From positions 496,001 through 560,000 of the forward strand of contig NZ_QJTE01000002.1 in the NCBI RefSeq assembly GCF_003217255.1: a DNA stretch of 64,000 nucleotides. Reading direction: 5' to 3'. The notes beneath the pieces are model-generated. The model was not told where the DNA came from, searched no databases, and worked only from the letters and a program-made list of their open reading frames with translations. This document shows, piece by piece, positions 11,319 through 19,445 of this stretch (its first letter is position 1; every line of letters starts with the position of its first letter). Position numbers and translations under genes: made by a program. The DNA is from Pseudoroseicyclus aestuarii (GTDB taxonomy: Bacteria; Pseudomonadota; Alphaproteobacteria; Rhodobacterales; Rhodobacteraceae).

Positions 11319-11445
11319 CTTGTCTCCATGCCTGTGCCGTAGCGACGGCGCGTGCCTGCCCTGCCCGGTTCGCCGCCGTGGCGTGCGGCAGCCTATGGCG
11401 CCGCGCCGCCCAAGTCACGCCGCCGCCGTGATCGCCCCGTCCGCG

Positions 11446-11462
11446 CTAACCATTGGCTAACC
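11446..11462. promoter_or_regulatory. Direct repeat CTAACC-N5-CTAACC upstream of the RTX-like gene
   Basis: Two CTAACC hexamers start 11 bases apart, about one helical turn, in the 252-base divergent region between the heparinase-like and RTX-like genes. It resembles a degenerate CtrA box (TTAA-N7-TTAAC) with C for the first T in both halves. The binding factor is unknown, so this is only a candidate operator. Confidence 0.3.
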
Positions 11463-11570
11463 GCGGTACCCGGTTTGGCAGGGGGGAAGGGCGAACTTGT
11501 GGTAATTAGCTTTTGAAGAATTTCGGGACCGGAAGCCGTCCCTCACACCAAGAAGGAAAGGATCATCGCG

Positions 11571-12410
11571 ATGTTGGGATTTCTGGGCCTGATCGGCGTG
11601 TCGCTTGCGGGGCTGGCTTTCGTCTCTGGCGACGAGGACGACGACGAGGGCGGCAGCGCCGTCGAGCGTGACGACGGGACGGCCGTGGACATGGCGCCCG
11701 CGCAGGGCGAGGGAGAGCTGATCGACCTGCCGCCCGAGGAGGACGAGGCCGTCTATGAGCCGGAGCCGGTCGAGGTCACCTCGAACGAGACGGTCGTCGC
11801 CGGTGACTGGACCTTTGACGACGACGAGGAGCCCGAGACCGACTTGGACGAGGAAGCTCTCTGGGACGAGGTCTGGGACGAGGTCGAGCTTGCCCTCGAC
11901 GAAGAGGGCGATGTTCTGCCGCTGCGCGACGAGGGCGAAGCCTTGCCCTGCATGACCGGCGGCGAGGGCAATGACGTTCTCGAGGGCTGCGACAACGGCG
12001 GCCTGCTCAGCGGCGGCTGGGGCGACGATGTGCTGACCGGCAATGCCGGCGAGGACGAGATGCAGGGCGGTGCCGGCAACGACGTGCTCGACGGTGTCGA
12101 GGTCGGCGCGGCCGAGGCCGACATCCTGAACGGCGGCTCCGGCGACGACCGGCTGATCGGCGGCGCGGGCGACGTGCTTTCGGGCGGACGCGGCGCCGAT
12201 ACCTTCGAGATCGCCCCCGGCGACGAGGTCGCGGTGATCGCCGACTTCGACCCCGCGGCCGATGCGCTGGTGCTGCGCGGCGGCGCCGAGACCGTCCTCG
12301 ACACGCTGACCAGCGAAGACGGGCTGACGCTTCTCGCCGATGGGCAGCCCGTGGCCTACCTCTCGGGGGTGACGGCACTGGATCTGTCGCTGGTGCAGAT
12401 GGCGGCCTGA
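11571..12410 (+). CDS. Small acidic RTX-like (hemolysin-type Ca-binding repeat) protein
   Basis: A 279-residue protein with three parts. Residues 1-20 form a hydrophobic segment (MLGFLGLIGVSLAGLAFVSG) that could anchor it or act as a signal. Residues 21-125 are extremely acidic, with runs of Asp and Glu. Residues about 127-215 hold nonapeptide-type calcium repeats such as GGEGNDVLEG, GGWGDDVLTG, GGAGNDVLDG, GGSGDDRLIG and GGRGADTFE. The end (VIADFDPAADALVL) is the motif that caps many type I secretion substrates. No transporter genes are adjacent. It may be a surface calcium-binding protein; it is unlike classical RTX toxins, which are much larger. Ribosome site AAGGAAAGG lies upstream. Confidence 0.8.
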   Translation: MLGFLGLIGVSLAGLAFVSGDEDDDEGGSAVERDDGTAVDMAPAQGEGELIDLPPEEDEAVYEPEPVEVTSNETVVAGDWTFDDDEEPETDLDEEALWDEVWDEVELALDEEGDVLPLRDEGEALPCMTGGEGNDVLEGCDNGGLLSGGWGDDVLTGNAGEDEMQGGAGNDVLDGVEVGAAEADILNGGSGDDRLIGGAGDVLSGGRGADTFEIAPGDEVAVIADFDPAADALVLRGGAETVLDTLTSEDGLTLLADGQPVAYLSGVTALDLSLVQMAA

Positions 12411-12429
12411 TGACACGAGGCAGGTTGTG

Positions 12430-12466
12430 ATCGGCCGGGTCGGGACCCCTTCCCAACCCGGCCGAT
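12430..12466 (+). terminator. Terminator hairpin after the RTX-like gene
   Basis: An 11-bp perfect inverted repeat (ATCGGCCGGGT at 12430-12440, ACCCGGCCGAT at 12456-12466) has an inner GGGA/TCCC extension in its loop and is followed by AACCTTTAT. It separates the RTX-like gene from rpsO. Confidence 0.75.
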
Positions 12467-12576
12467 AACCTTTATAGGCGGCCATCCGCACCCGGACCCC
12501 GGGACGGACACCTTCAAGGGCCTTGCTGGACGACATCCCGGCTTGCGCCGTCCACCCTGTTTTCAAGGAGATCCCG

Positions 12577-12846
12577 ATGTCGATCACGCCGGAAGACAAA
12601 TCCAAGCTGATGAAGGACTACGCGACGCACGAGGGCGACACCGGTTCGCCCGAGGTGCAGATCGCGATCCTCTCCAGCCGCATCGCCACCCTGACCGAGC
12701 ACTTCAAGGTGCACGCCAAGGACAACCACGGCCGTCGCGGCCTGCTCAAGATGGTTGCCCAGCGCCGCAAGCTGCTGGACTACGTCAAGGGCAAGGACGA
12801 GGCCCGCTACCAGAGCCTGATCCAGCGCCTGGGCCTGCGCCGCTAA
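12577..12846 (+). CDS. rpsO: 30S ribosomal protein S15
   Basis: An 89-residue primary rRNA-binding protein of the 30S platform. The sequence carries the family signature regions [18 protein letters not shown] and [19 protein letters not shown], then LLDYVKGKD and [12 protein letters not shown]. The ATG at 12577 gives the standard length and has an AAGGAG site (TTTCAAGGAGATCCCG). Longer in-frame readings lack family similarity. It precedes pnp, the usual bacterial linkage. The usual upstream truB is absent here; the RTX-like gene occupies that place. Confidence 0.98.
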   Translation: MSITPEDKSKLMKDYATHEGDTGSPEVQIAILSSRIATLTEHFKVHAKDNHGRRGLLKMVAQRRKLLDYVKGKDEARYQSLIQRLGLRR

Positions 12847-12868
12847 GCGCCGGACTTTGCGAATTTGG

Positions 12869-12897
12869 AAAAGGGGTCGCTTCGGCGGCCCCTTTTT
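12869..12897 (+). terminator. Intrinsic terminator between rpsO and pnp
   Basis: The stem AAAAGGGG-T-CGC pairs with GCG-G-CCCCTTTT across a TTCG tetraloop, with one G-U wobble. Five T residues follow. Expected to end part of rpsO transcription before pnp. Confidence 0.9.
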
Positions 12898-13090
12898 CGT
12901 TCCGCCTGCGCTTTGGCCCTCTCAGCGCACCGCTTCCCTCAGGGCCGGCTTTGCTGTATGGCCCCGCCATCTCGAACGGCGCGTCCGGCCCCTGGCGCAT
13001 GAGACAATGGAGGGGCGGCGGCAATACGGCCGCCACGCAATGAGGGACGGCAGGGAGGGCTCTGCCAGCGTCCCAGATAGGAATCGCATG

Positions 13091-15232
13091 ATGTTCAACG
13101 AAACGAAAAAATCGATCCAGTGGGGCGAAGAGACGCTGACCCTGGAATCGGGTAAGGTCGCGCGTCAGGCCGACGGCTCGGTCATCGCCACGCTGGGCGA
13201 GACCTCCGTCATGGCCAACGTCACCTTCGCCAAGGCGCCGAAGCCGGGCCAGGACTTCTTCCCCCTGACCGTGCACTACCAGGAAAAATACTACGCGGCC
13301 GGCAAGATCCCCGGCGGCTTCTTCAAGCGCGAGGCGCGCCCGTCCGAGAAGGAGACGCTGACCGCGCGCCTGATCGACCGCCCGATCCGCCCGCTCTTCG
13401 TTCCCGGCTTCAAGCATGAAGTGCTGGTGATGTGCACCGTGCTGAGCCACGATCTGGTCAACGATCCCGACATCGTCGCGATGATCGCCGCCTCGGCCGC
13501 GCTGACGATCTCGGGCGTGCCCTTCATGGGCCCGATCGCCGGCTGCCGCGTCGGCTACACCGGCGGCGAATACGTGCTGAACCCGACGATCGACGATCTG
13601 GACGGCATCCGCACGAACCCCGAGCAGCGCCTCGACCTGATCGTCGCCGGCACGCAGGACGCCGTGATGATGGTCGAATCGGAAGCCTACGAGCTGACCG
13701 AATCCGAGATGCTGGGCGCCGTCACCTTCGCGCACGAGCAGATCCAGCCGGTGATCGACCTGATCATCGACCTGGCCGAGGATTGCGCGAAAGAGCCCTT
13801 CGATTTCACCCCGCCGGATTACAGCGGTCTCTACGACAAGGTGAAATCCGCCGGCGAGCAGAAGATGCGCGACGCCTACGCCATCTCCGACAAGCAGGAG
13901 CGGACGAGTGCCGTCGCCGCCCTGAAGAAGGAGCTGATCGAGGGGCTCTCCGAAGAGGAGCAGGCCGATCCGAACCTCGGCGCCGCCCTCAAGAAGCTGG
14001 AATCGACCGTGCTGCGCGGTGACGTGGTCAAGAACGGTCGCCGCATCGACGGCCGCGCCCTCGACCAGGTCCGCTCGATCGACGTGCAGACCGGCCTGCT
14101 GCCGCGCACCCATGGCTCGGCCCTGTTCACCCGGGGCGAGACGCAGGCGCTGGTCGTGACCACGCTGGGCACCGGCGATGACGAGCAGTTCATCGACGCG
14201 CTGGAAGGCACCTCGAAGTCGAACTTCCTGCTGCACTACAACTTCCCCCCGTACTCGGTGGGTGAAGTGGGCCGCGTCGGCTCCCCCGGCCGCCGCGAGA
14301 TCGGCCACGGCAAGCTGGCCTGGCGCGCGCTTCAGGCGGTGCTGCCGGCGAACACCGACTTCCCCTACACCATTCGCCTGGTGTCGGAGATCACGGAATC
14401 CAACGGCTCCTCCTCCATGGCCTCGGTCTGCGGTGGCAGCCTCGCGATGATGGATGCCGGCGTGCCGCTCAAGGCCGCCGTCGCCGGTGTCGCCATGGGC
14501 CTGGTGCTGGAAGACGACGGCTCCTGGGCCGTTCTGACCGACATCCTGGGCGACGAGGATCACCTCGGCGACATGGACTTCAAGGTCGCCGGTACCGAAG
14601 AGGGCATCACCAGCCTTCAGATGGACATCAAGGTGGCCGGCATCACGCCCGCGATCATGGAAAAGGCGCTCGAGCAGGCGAAGGCCGGCCGGATGCACAT
14701 CCTGGGCGAGATGAACAAGTCGGTCTCCGGCGTCGGCCAGTTCTCGGTCCATGCCCCGCGGATCGAGACGATGACGATCCCGCAGGACAAGATCCGCGAA
14801 GTCATCGGCTCGGGCGGCAAGGTCATCCGCGAGATCGTCGAGGTTTCGGGTGCCAAGGTCGACATCAACGACGACGGCGTCATCAAGATCGCCAGCGCCA
14901 ACGGCGAGGCCATCCAGAAGGCCTACGACATGATCTACTCGATCGTGGCAGAGCCGGAAGAGGGCAAGGTCTACAAGGGCACGGTCGTCAAGCTGGTCGA
15001 TTTCGGCGCCTTCGTGAACTTCTTCGGCAAGCGTGACGGCCTCGTGCACGTCAGCCAGATCGAGAACCGCCGCCTGAACCACCCCTCCGACGTGCTGAAG
15101 GAAGGCCAGGAGGTCTGGGTCAAGCTGCTGGGCTTCGACGATCGCGGCAAGGTGCGCCTGTCGATGAAGATCGTCGATCAGGAGACCGGCGAAGAGATGA
15201 AGAAGGACGAGGAAGAAGCCGCGGCCGAGTAA
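13091..15232 (+). CDS. pnp: Polyribonucleotide nucleotidyltransferase (PNPase)
   Basis: A phosphorolytic 3'-5' exoribonuclease and degradosome component. The protein is 713 residues, normal for alphaproteobacteria. Order: RNase PH domain 1 (about 10-145), an all-helical linker, RNase PH domain 2 (about 320-550, with [21 protein letters not shown]), KH domain ([16 protein letters not shown]) and S1 domain ([20 protein letters not shown]). Two ATG codons lie in tandem at 13088 and 13091; I prefer 13091 because AGGA at 13079-13082 then has an 8-base spacing and the family starts MFN. An antisense reading of over 800 codons across this gene is a GC-content artefact. Confidence 0.97.
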   Translation: MFNETKKSIQWGEETLTLESGKVARQADGSVIATLGETSVMANVTFAKAPKPGQDFFPLTVHYQEKYYAAGKIPGGFFKREARPSEKETLTARLIDRPIRPLFVPGFKHEVLVMCTVLSHDLVNDPDIVAMIAASAALTISGVPFMGPIAGCRVGYTGGEYVLNPTIDDLDGIRTNPEQRLDLIVAGTQDAVMMVESEAYELTESEMLGAVTFAHEQIQPVIDLIIDLAEDCAKEPFDFTPPDYSGLYDKVKSAGEQKMRDAYAISDKQERTSAVAALKKELIEGLSEEEQADPNLGAALKKLESTVLRGDVVKNGRRIDGRALDQVRSIDVQTGLLPRTHGSALFTRGETQALVVTTLGTGDDEQFIDALEGTSKSNFLLHYNFPPYSVGEVGRVGSPGRREIGHGKLAWRALQAVLPANTDFPYTIRLVSEITESNGSSSMASVCGGSLAMMDAGVPLKAAVAGVAMGLVLEDDGSWAVLTDILGDEDHLGDMDFKVAGTEEGITSLQMDIKVAGITPAIMEKALEQAKAGRMHILGEMNKSVSGVGQFSVHAPRIETMTIPQDKIREVIGSGGKVIREIVEVSGAKVDINDDGVIKIASANGEAIQKAYDMIYSIVAEPEEGKVYKGTVVKLVDFGAFVNFFGKRDGLVHVSQIENRRLNHPSDVLKEGQEVWVKLLGFDDRGKVRLSMKIVDQETGEEMKKDEEEAAAE

Positions 15233-15252
15233 GGCCAGGGTTTCCCCGTCCG

Positions 15253-15286
15253 AAAGGCCCCCGAAGGAGACTTCGGGGGCCTTTTT
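15253..15286 (+). terminator. Intrinsic terminator after pnp
   Basis: A 14-bp perfect stem (AAAGGCCCCCGAAG with CTTCGGGGGCCTTT) with a GAGA tetraloop is followed by further T residues. This is a textbook factor-independent terminator. Confidence 0.95.
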
Positions 15287-15497
15287 CGTCTTCGGCTGCC
15301 GGCTCTCTTGGCGCGCGGGTTTGGCCATGGCTCACGGCAACGTGGGGCCATCAGGGCATCAGGGCCGGGGATCGCGGGCAGGGCGGGGGCTTCCGGGCTT
15401 GATGTGACCGGGCGCCCGGCTTAGCTGTGGCGGGATCACGGGCCCTCAGCAGGCCCGCCGAAAGCGCTGCTGAGCGCAAGTCAGACGAGGGAACCCG

Positions 15498-16163
15498 ATG
15501 TTCACACGGCGCCATCTTATCGCTTCGACAGCCGCCGCGATCGCGGCCCCCGCCGTCCTGCGCGCGCAATCCGCGACCCTGCCGGCGATGACCGATTTCG
15601 CCGGGGCCCCGGCCCCCGCGCCCCAGCGGCAGGCCGCCGCCGCGCAGCCCGAGCCCGTCATCGATCTGCCGCCGACCGTGCAGGACGGCTACCAGATCCC
15701 GCCGCAGTACCAGGCCGTCGTGGTGCCGACCCGCGGCCTCGCGGCGAACCAGATCCACATCGTCCCGCAGGAATACCACCTGTATTTCACCCTGCCGGGC
15801 AACCGCGCCATCCGCTACGGCGTCGCCGTCGGGCAGGAGGGTCTGGGCTGGTCCGGCAGCGCGACGATCAAGCGCAAGGTCGAATGGCCCAGCTGGACCC
15901 CGACCCCCGACATGATCGAGCGCGACCCCGAGCATTACGAGCAGTACGCCGACGGCATGCCCGGCGGCCCCGAGAACCCGCTGGGCGCCCGTGCGCTCTA
16001 TTTCTACCAGGGCGACCGGGACACGGCGATCCGCGTGCATGGCACGACCTCGCCGGCCAGCATCGGCAAGTCGGCCTCGAACGGCTGCTTCCGCATGTAC
16101 AACAGCCACGTGATCGACCTGTACAACCGGGTGCCGATTGGCGCCCGCGCCTTCGCCTACTAA
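15498..16163 (+). CDS. L,D-transpeptidase (YkuD/ErfK family), first of a pair
   Basis: A 221-residue cell-wall cross-linking or lipoprotein-attachment enzyme of the periplasm. The N-terminus MFTRRHLIASTAAAIAAPAVLRA has an RR pair and hydrophobic stretch, so export is probably by Tat. An Ala/Pro/Gln linker spans 35-55. The YkuD domain covers about 90-221. The active-site motif is VHGTTSPASIGKSASNGCFRM, with His and Cys of the H-x(n)-S-x-G-C-x-R pattern. The next gene is a paralogue, but the two differ clearly in sequence and each seems to have its own leader. Confidence 0.93.
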   Translation: MFTRRHLIASTAAAIAAPAVLRAQSATLPAMTDFAGAPAPAPQRQAAAAQPEPVIDLPPTVQDGYQIPPQYQAVVVPTRGLAANQIHIVPQEYHLYFTLPGNRAIRYGVAVGQEGLGWSGSATIKRKVEWPSWTPTPDMIERDPEHYEQYADGMPGGPENPLGARALYFYQGDRDTAIRVHGTTSPASIGKSASNGCFRMYNSHVIDLYNRVPIGARAFAY

Positions 16164-16183
16164 GTCCAGGCCGAAAGGTTCAG

Positions 16184-16217
16184 CGCCGCGGCGGCCGATG
16201 GGCCGGCGCGGCGTTTC
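16184..16217 (+). terminator. Hairpin after the first L,D-transpeptidase gene
   Basis: A 13-bp stem with one mismatch (CGCCGCGGCGGCC with GGCCGGCGCGGCG) and a GATG loop is followed by TTTCC. It probably separates transcription of the two transpeptidase genes. Confidence 0.65.
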
Positions 16218-16249
16218 CTATTCGTGATGCCCCTCGCACCCCTGGGCTG

Positions 16250-16264
16250 TTAAAGCTGCCTTAA
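16250..16264. promoter_or_regulatory. CtrA-like box TTAA-N7-TTAA
   Basis: TTAA-AGCTGCC-TTAA is a perfect match to the spacing and core of the alphaproteobacterial CtrA consensus TTAA-N7-TTAAC (the final base is G here). It lies 60 bases upstream of the ATG of the second L,D-transpeptidase. AT-rich tetramers are rare in this GC-rich DNA. Binding is inferred, not shown. Confidence 0.5.
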
Positions 16265-16324
16265 GGGATGACGCAGAATCCTTGGGCAGAGCAGGCCCGG
16301 ACGCGAGGGAGGGGACAGGATACC

Positions 16325-16909
16325 ATGACAGGATCGAACATCGGCCGTCGCGCCTTTCTGGCCGGCGGGGCCGCCGCCGCCGGTCTGGCTGCCGCGCCGG
16401 CTGCCGCGCAGGTGATGTCGCAGCGGCCCTTCGACATCCCCGAAAGCTGGCGACCGCGCGTGGTCGACATCAATGCCGATGCGCCAGCCGGGCTGATCTA
16501 CGTCGATACTGCTGAACGCCGCCTTTACTGGACCCTGGGCGAGGGGCGGGCGATCCGCTACCTGATCGCCGTCGGTGCCGCGGGCCGAAATTTTCAGGGC
16601 GAGGCGCGGGTCGGGCGCAAGGCGGAATGGCCGCGCTGGACGCCGACGCGCAACATGATCCGCGCCGAGCCCGAGGTTTACGGCCCCTATGCCGGCGGCC
16701 TGCCGGGCGGGCACGAGTGGAACCCCCTCGGGGCGCGGGCCCTCTACATGTACCAGGGCAATCGCGACACGATGTACCGCATCCACGGCACGCCGCAGCC
16801 CTGGACCATGGGGCAGAGCTTTTCCTCGGGCTGCATCCGCCTGGTGAACGAGCATGCGATGGATCTCTACAGCCGGGTGCCTGTTGGCACGCGGGTCGTG
16901 GTCAGCTAG
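16325..16909 (+). CDS. L,D-transpeptidase (YkuD/ErfK family), second of a pair
   Basis: A 194-residue paralogue of the preceding enzyme. The leader MTGSNIGRRAFLAGGAAAAGLAAAPAAAQ is a clear Tat-type signal (RRAFLAG) ending in a type I cleavage site near AAAQ. The catalytic region is RIHGTPQPWTMGQSFSSGCIRLVNEHAMDLY, with the canonical H...S-S-G-C-x-R. I chose ATG 16325 because a GGAGGGGACAGG stretch precedes it; the ATG at 16268 has no properly spaced site. It may be under CtrA-like control (see 16250-16264). Its TAG stop interlocks with the TAG of the convergent glycosyltransferase in a shared CTAG at 16906-16909. Confidence 0.93.
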   Translation: MTGSNIGRRAFLAGGAAAAGLAAAPAAAQVMSQRPFDIPESWRPRVVDINADAPAGLIYVDTAERRLYWTLGEGRAIRYLIAVGAAGRNFQGEARVGRKAEWPRWTPTRNMIRAEPEVYGPYAGGLPGGHEWNPLGARALYMYQGNRDTMYRIHGTPQPWTMGQSFSSGCIRLVNEHAMDLYSRVPVGTRVVVS

Positions 16910-17769
16910 CCCATCAACCGACGCTCGGCCCGCCGGTAACGCAGCACCGCCGCAGGCCCCCGCCGCAGCGCGGCCAGCCGCAGGGGCCCCCATGGCTTGT
17001 GCGGCCCGTGAAAGTGCAGGACCCGCGGGGCCAGGGCCTCGCTTTCCTGCGCCGAGGGGTCGAGCCCGCGCATCTGCCGGTGCTGGCGCCCGACGCGCCC
17101 CCAGGAGCAGTTCCAGGCCGGGTTCAGGTGATGCACCTGCCCCTTGAACAGCAGGTTCAGCCTGTCCTGATCGACCGTGGCGTAGCCCGCCGCGGCCTCC
17201 ATGTCGGTCATCGCCTCGGCCAGACCGGGGGTGGCCTTGATGGCTGCGGTGTCCATCAGCAGGACCCCGGAATTGAAGTAATCCGTCGCCGGATGCGGCG
17301 CCATGAGCTGCGCCGTGCCCTGCAGGCGATCCGCCCGCGCAGGCCGCGCCGCGCGCCGCGTCACCACGTAGTCGCGCACGGCGCCCATTGGGCGGCCTTG
17401 AAGATCCAGCGCGAAAAGCGGCGAGAGGTCCCCCGTCACGAGGGTGTCGCCATCGAGGTAGAGCACCCGCCCTTCGAGGAGCCGCGGCAGGAACATCCGG
17501 CCCAGAGCGACCGGCGTGATATGCGCCTTGGGGCTGCGCGCCTGCGCCAGCAGCGCCGGATCGAGTTGGTGCACGGTCAGCGCCCCCGGCGCCAGCGCCT
17601 CTGCCCGGCGCTGCGCCTCGGCCCTGGCGGTGTCGGTCAGCCCGTGTCCGAAGAGGTGCACGGCAATCGGCCCCGAGGCGGCCTCAAGCGCCGAGAGGAT
17701 CGACAGGAGCGTGGGGCGAAACAGGCCCATGTCGGTGACATAGGCGATCTGGATGGGCGGCAGGGTCAT
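16906..17769 (-). CDS. Glycosyltransferase family 8-like protein
   Basis: A 287-residue GT-A fold glycosyltransferase of the GT8/LgtC type. Features are the N-terminal QIAYVTDMGLFRPTLLSILSAL, the metal-binding DxD in LYLDGDTLVTGDLSPLF near residue 100, YFNSGVLLMD and the closing HFHGPHKPW, which matches the GT8 H-x(n)-KPW ending. It would transfer a hexose from a nucleotide sugar to a surface glycan. The ATG overlaps the upstream gene's TGA (ATGA at 17766-17769). The stop shares CTAG with the convergent L,D-transpeptidase gene. Acceptor unknown. Confidence 0.85.
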   Translation of the reverse strand: MTLPPIQIAYVTDMGLFRPTLLSILSALEAASGPIAVHLFGHGLTDTARAEAQRRAEALAPGALTVHQLDPALLAQARSPKAHITPVALGRMFLPRLLEGRVLYLDGDTLVTGDLSPLFALDLQGRPMGAVRDYVVTRRAARPARADRLQGTAQLMAPHPATDYFNSGVLLMDTAAIKATPGLAEAMTDMEAAAGYATVDQDRLNLLFKGQVHHLNPAWNCSWGRVGRQHRQMRGLDPSAQESEALAPRVLHFHGPHKPWGPLRLAALRRGPAAVLRYRRAERRLMG

Positions 17770-18644
17770 GCCGCCAGCCTGTCGTCGAAGGGGATGCCGA
17801 TGTCCAGCAGCGCGGAGACCGGCGAATGGCAGGTCAGCGCGATGCCGCGCTTCGCCGCCTCGTCCCGCGCGAGGGCGAAGAGCGGCAGAATCCGCCCCTG
17901 CGCCTGCGCCACGCCGGAAAAGGCGGCGCCGCCCGTCTCGTAAAAGCGCGGCGCATCCGACAGGTCGATGCCGGCCAGACCGATGCGCCGGGCGCTGGTT
18001 GCAAGCGCGCATTGCAGCGCGCTGGTGGCCACGGTGCCGCTGATGATCACGCCCCGCGCCGGATCGCGCGACAGAGCGGCCTGGCCCTGCCGTAGCAGGT
18101 GCGGCGCAAGCGCGGGATCGTCCAGACCGCGCCGGGCGCCGCCCAGCGGCTTGCGCAGATCGTCCAGCAGGAGGATGCGCCGGTCCTCGGCCCAGGCCGG
18201 ATCGAGCGTGAGCAGCGCCCGCAGCGCGCCCGGCGAAAGCAGCGCCCAGCTGTCTCGCGGCAGGTGCTGCGCGATCATCGCGTGATGGCGCCAGACAAAG
18301 CGCTCGTCCTCGATCACCGCCGCCAGCGCCCCGCCCAGCCGCGGCACGAGGCTGAGTGCGCCGTTCAGCACCATCGCCTCGCGCGCCGCGACCCGCTCCA
18401 CCGCCTGGCCGCGAAGCGAGGGGCCGGAGCCGAAGATCACAAGGCTCTCGCCGGCCTCCTCCGCGAAATCGGCAAAGGGCGAGAGGCCCCCGGCGCGCCG
18501 CCCGCGCCAGAGGATCTCGCCCCCGCCCGCCGCATCGCGCGCAAGGCGCAGGTGCGGCCAGGCCGCCTCGTCATGGGCGCGGGCCATCCCTCGCAGGCGA
18601 AAGCCCAGCCGGATCAGGCGCCGCGTCAGCGGCCTGTCGGACAT
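17766..18644 (-). CDS. Putative sialyltransferase-like / MptE-like (DUF115-type) protein
   Basis: A 292-residue protein I do not identify firmly. It has LVIFGSGPSLRG near residue 70, the nucleotide-binding G-x-GPSL motif shared by GT42 sialyltransferases and MptE-like (DUF115) proteins. It also has ISGTVATSALQCALATSARRIGLAGIDLS near 200-230, resembling the later GT42/MptE region where a Gly-Ile-Asp motif follows a helix. No signal peptide or membrane span. It overlaps the GT8-like gene, so the two probably build the same surface glycan. Either a glycosyltransferase or a pyrophosphokinase-like fold is possible; I favour a glycan role from context. Confidence 0.6.
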   Translation of the reverse strand: MSDRPLTRRLIRLGFRLRGMARAHDEAAWPHLRLARDAAGGGEILWRGRRAGGLSPFADFAEEAGESLVIFGSGPSLRGQAVERVAAREAMVLNGALSLVPRLGGALAAVIEDERFVWRHHAMIAQHLPRDSWALLSPGALRALLTLDPAWAEDRRILLLDDLRKPLGGARRGLDDPALAPHLLRQGQAALSRDPARGVIISGTVATSALQCALATSARRIGLAGIDLSDAPRFYETGGAAFSGVAQAQGRILPLFALARDEAAKRGIALTCHSPVSALLDIGIPFDDRLAA

Positions 18645-18647
18645 CGG

Positions 18648-19301
18648 TCAGGCCGGAACCTTGGCCTTGCGCAGGTAGGGCAGCACATGCTCCAGCTCGC
18701 CGAACTTGGCCGTCGCTTCCTCGTCCGACAGGGTGGCGGGCACGATCACGTCCTGCCCGACGGTCCAGTCGGCGGGGGTGGCGACGCCCTTGGAGGAGGT
18801 CAGCTGCAGCGCGTCGAGGGCACGCAGCACCTCGGCGAAGTTGCGGCCCACCGTCATCGGGTAGGTCATCGACAGCTTCACCTTCTTGTCCGGCCCGACG
18901 ATGAAGACCGAACGCACGGTCGCGGTATCGGCAGGCGTACGGCCATCGGGAAGATAGGCCTCGGCGGGCAGCATGTCGAAGGCCTTGGACATCTTCAGGT
19001 CGGTGTCGGCGACCATCGGAAACTCGGGCGTGCTGCCGCCGGCCTTCTCGATATCGGCCTTCCAGCGCTTGTGGTCCTCGGCGCTGTCGACCGAGACGCC
19101 GATCGGCTTGGCGTCGCGGGCCGCCCATTCCTTGGCCAGCGTGGCGACGGCGCCGAACTCGGTGGTGCAGACGGGGGTGAAATCCTTGGGGTGGCTGAAG
19201 ATGATGGCCCAGCTGCCGCCGATGTAATCGTGCAGGGACAGGCTGCCCTGGTCGGTCTCGACGGTCAGGTCGGGGATCGTGTCGTTGATGCGCAGTGCCA
19301 T
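18648..19301 (-). CDS. 1-Cys peroxiredoxin (Prx6/AhpC-TSA family)
   Basis: Reduces hydrogen peroxide and organic peroxides in the cytoplasm. The 217-residue protein has the peroxidatic Cys45 in FTPVCTTE and no other cysteine, so it is a true 1-Cys enzyme needing an external reductant. The long C-terminal domain (GRNFAEVLRALDALQLT, then ATPADWTVGQDVIVP) is typical of the Prx6 subgroup. GGAGA precedes the start at 19301. It lies three bases upstream of the GT42/MptE-like gene and could share a transcript. It is divergent from the aldehyde dehydrogenase gene, with 144 bases between starts. Confidence 0.95.
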   Translation of the reverse strand: MALRINDTIPDLTVETDQGSLSLHDYIGGSWAIIFSHPKDFTPVCTTEFGAVATLAKEWAARDAKPIGVSVDSAEDHKRWKADIEKAGGSTPEFPMVADTDLKMSKAFDMLPAEAYLPDGRTPADTATVRSVFIVGPDKKVKLSMTYPMTVGRNFAEVLRALDALQLTSSKGVATPADWTVGQDVIVPATLSDEEATAKFGELEHVLPYLRKAKVPA

Positions 19302-19445
19302 CGCTAGGTCTCCCACTAGGGTAATCTCGTCTCGCGTGATGCGGGGCGCCTCCGCATATAAGCCCGCAGGCTGCGCATGCCACCCCGTTGCAGCGCCCCG
19401 GCCGGAATGGCACCTTCTGCGCGAAACCGCCCGGGGGATGCCGCG

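Noticed and set aside
11446-11462. Calling the CTAACC direct repeat a true CtrA site
   Set aside because: Two core bases differ from the TTAA halves, and matches this loose are expected many times in 64 kb. It is listed only as a weak direct repeat.
12785-15328. An 847-codon frame antisense to pnp
   Set aside because: It is a GC-bias shadow; the pnp frame is complete and highly conserved.
16906-16909. CTAG as an insertion-sequence target-site trace
   Set aside because: Some IS5-type elements use CTAG-like targets, but no terminal inverted repeats, transposase or duplicated sites are present at any of the four loci.
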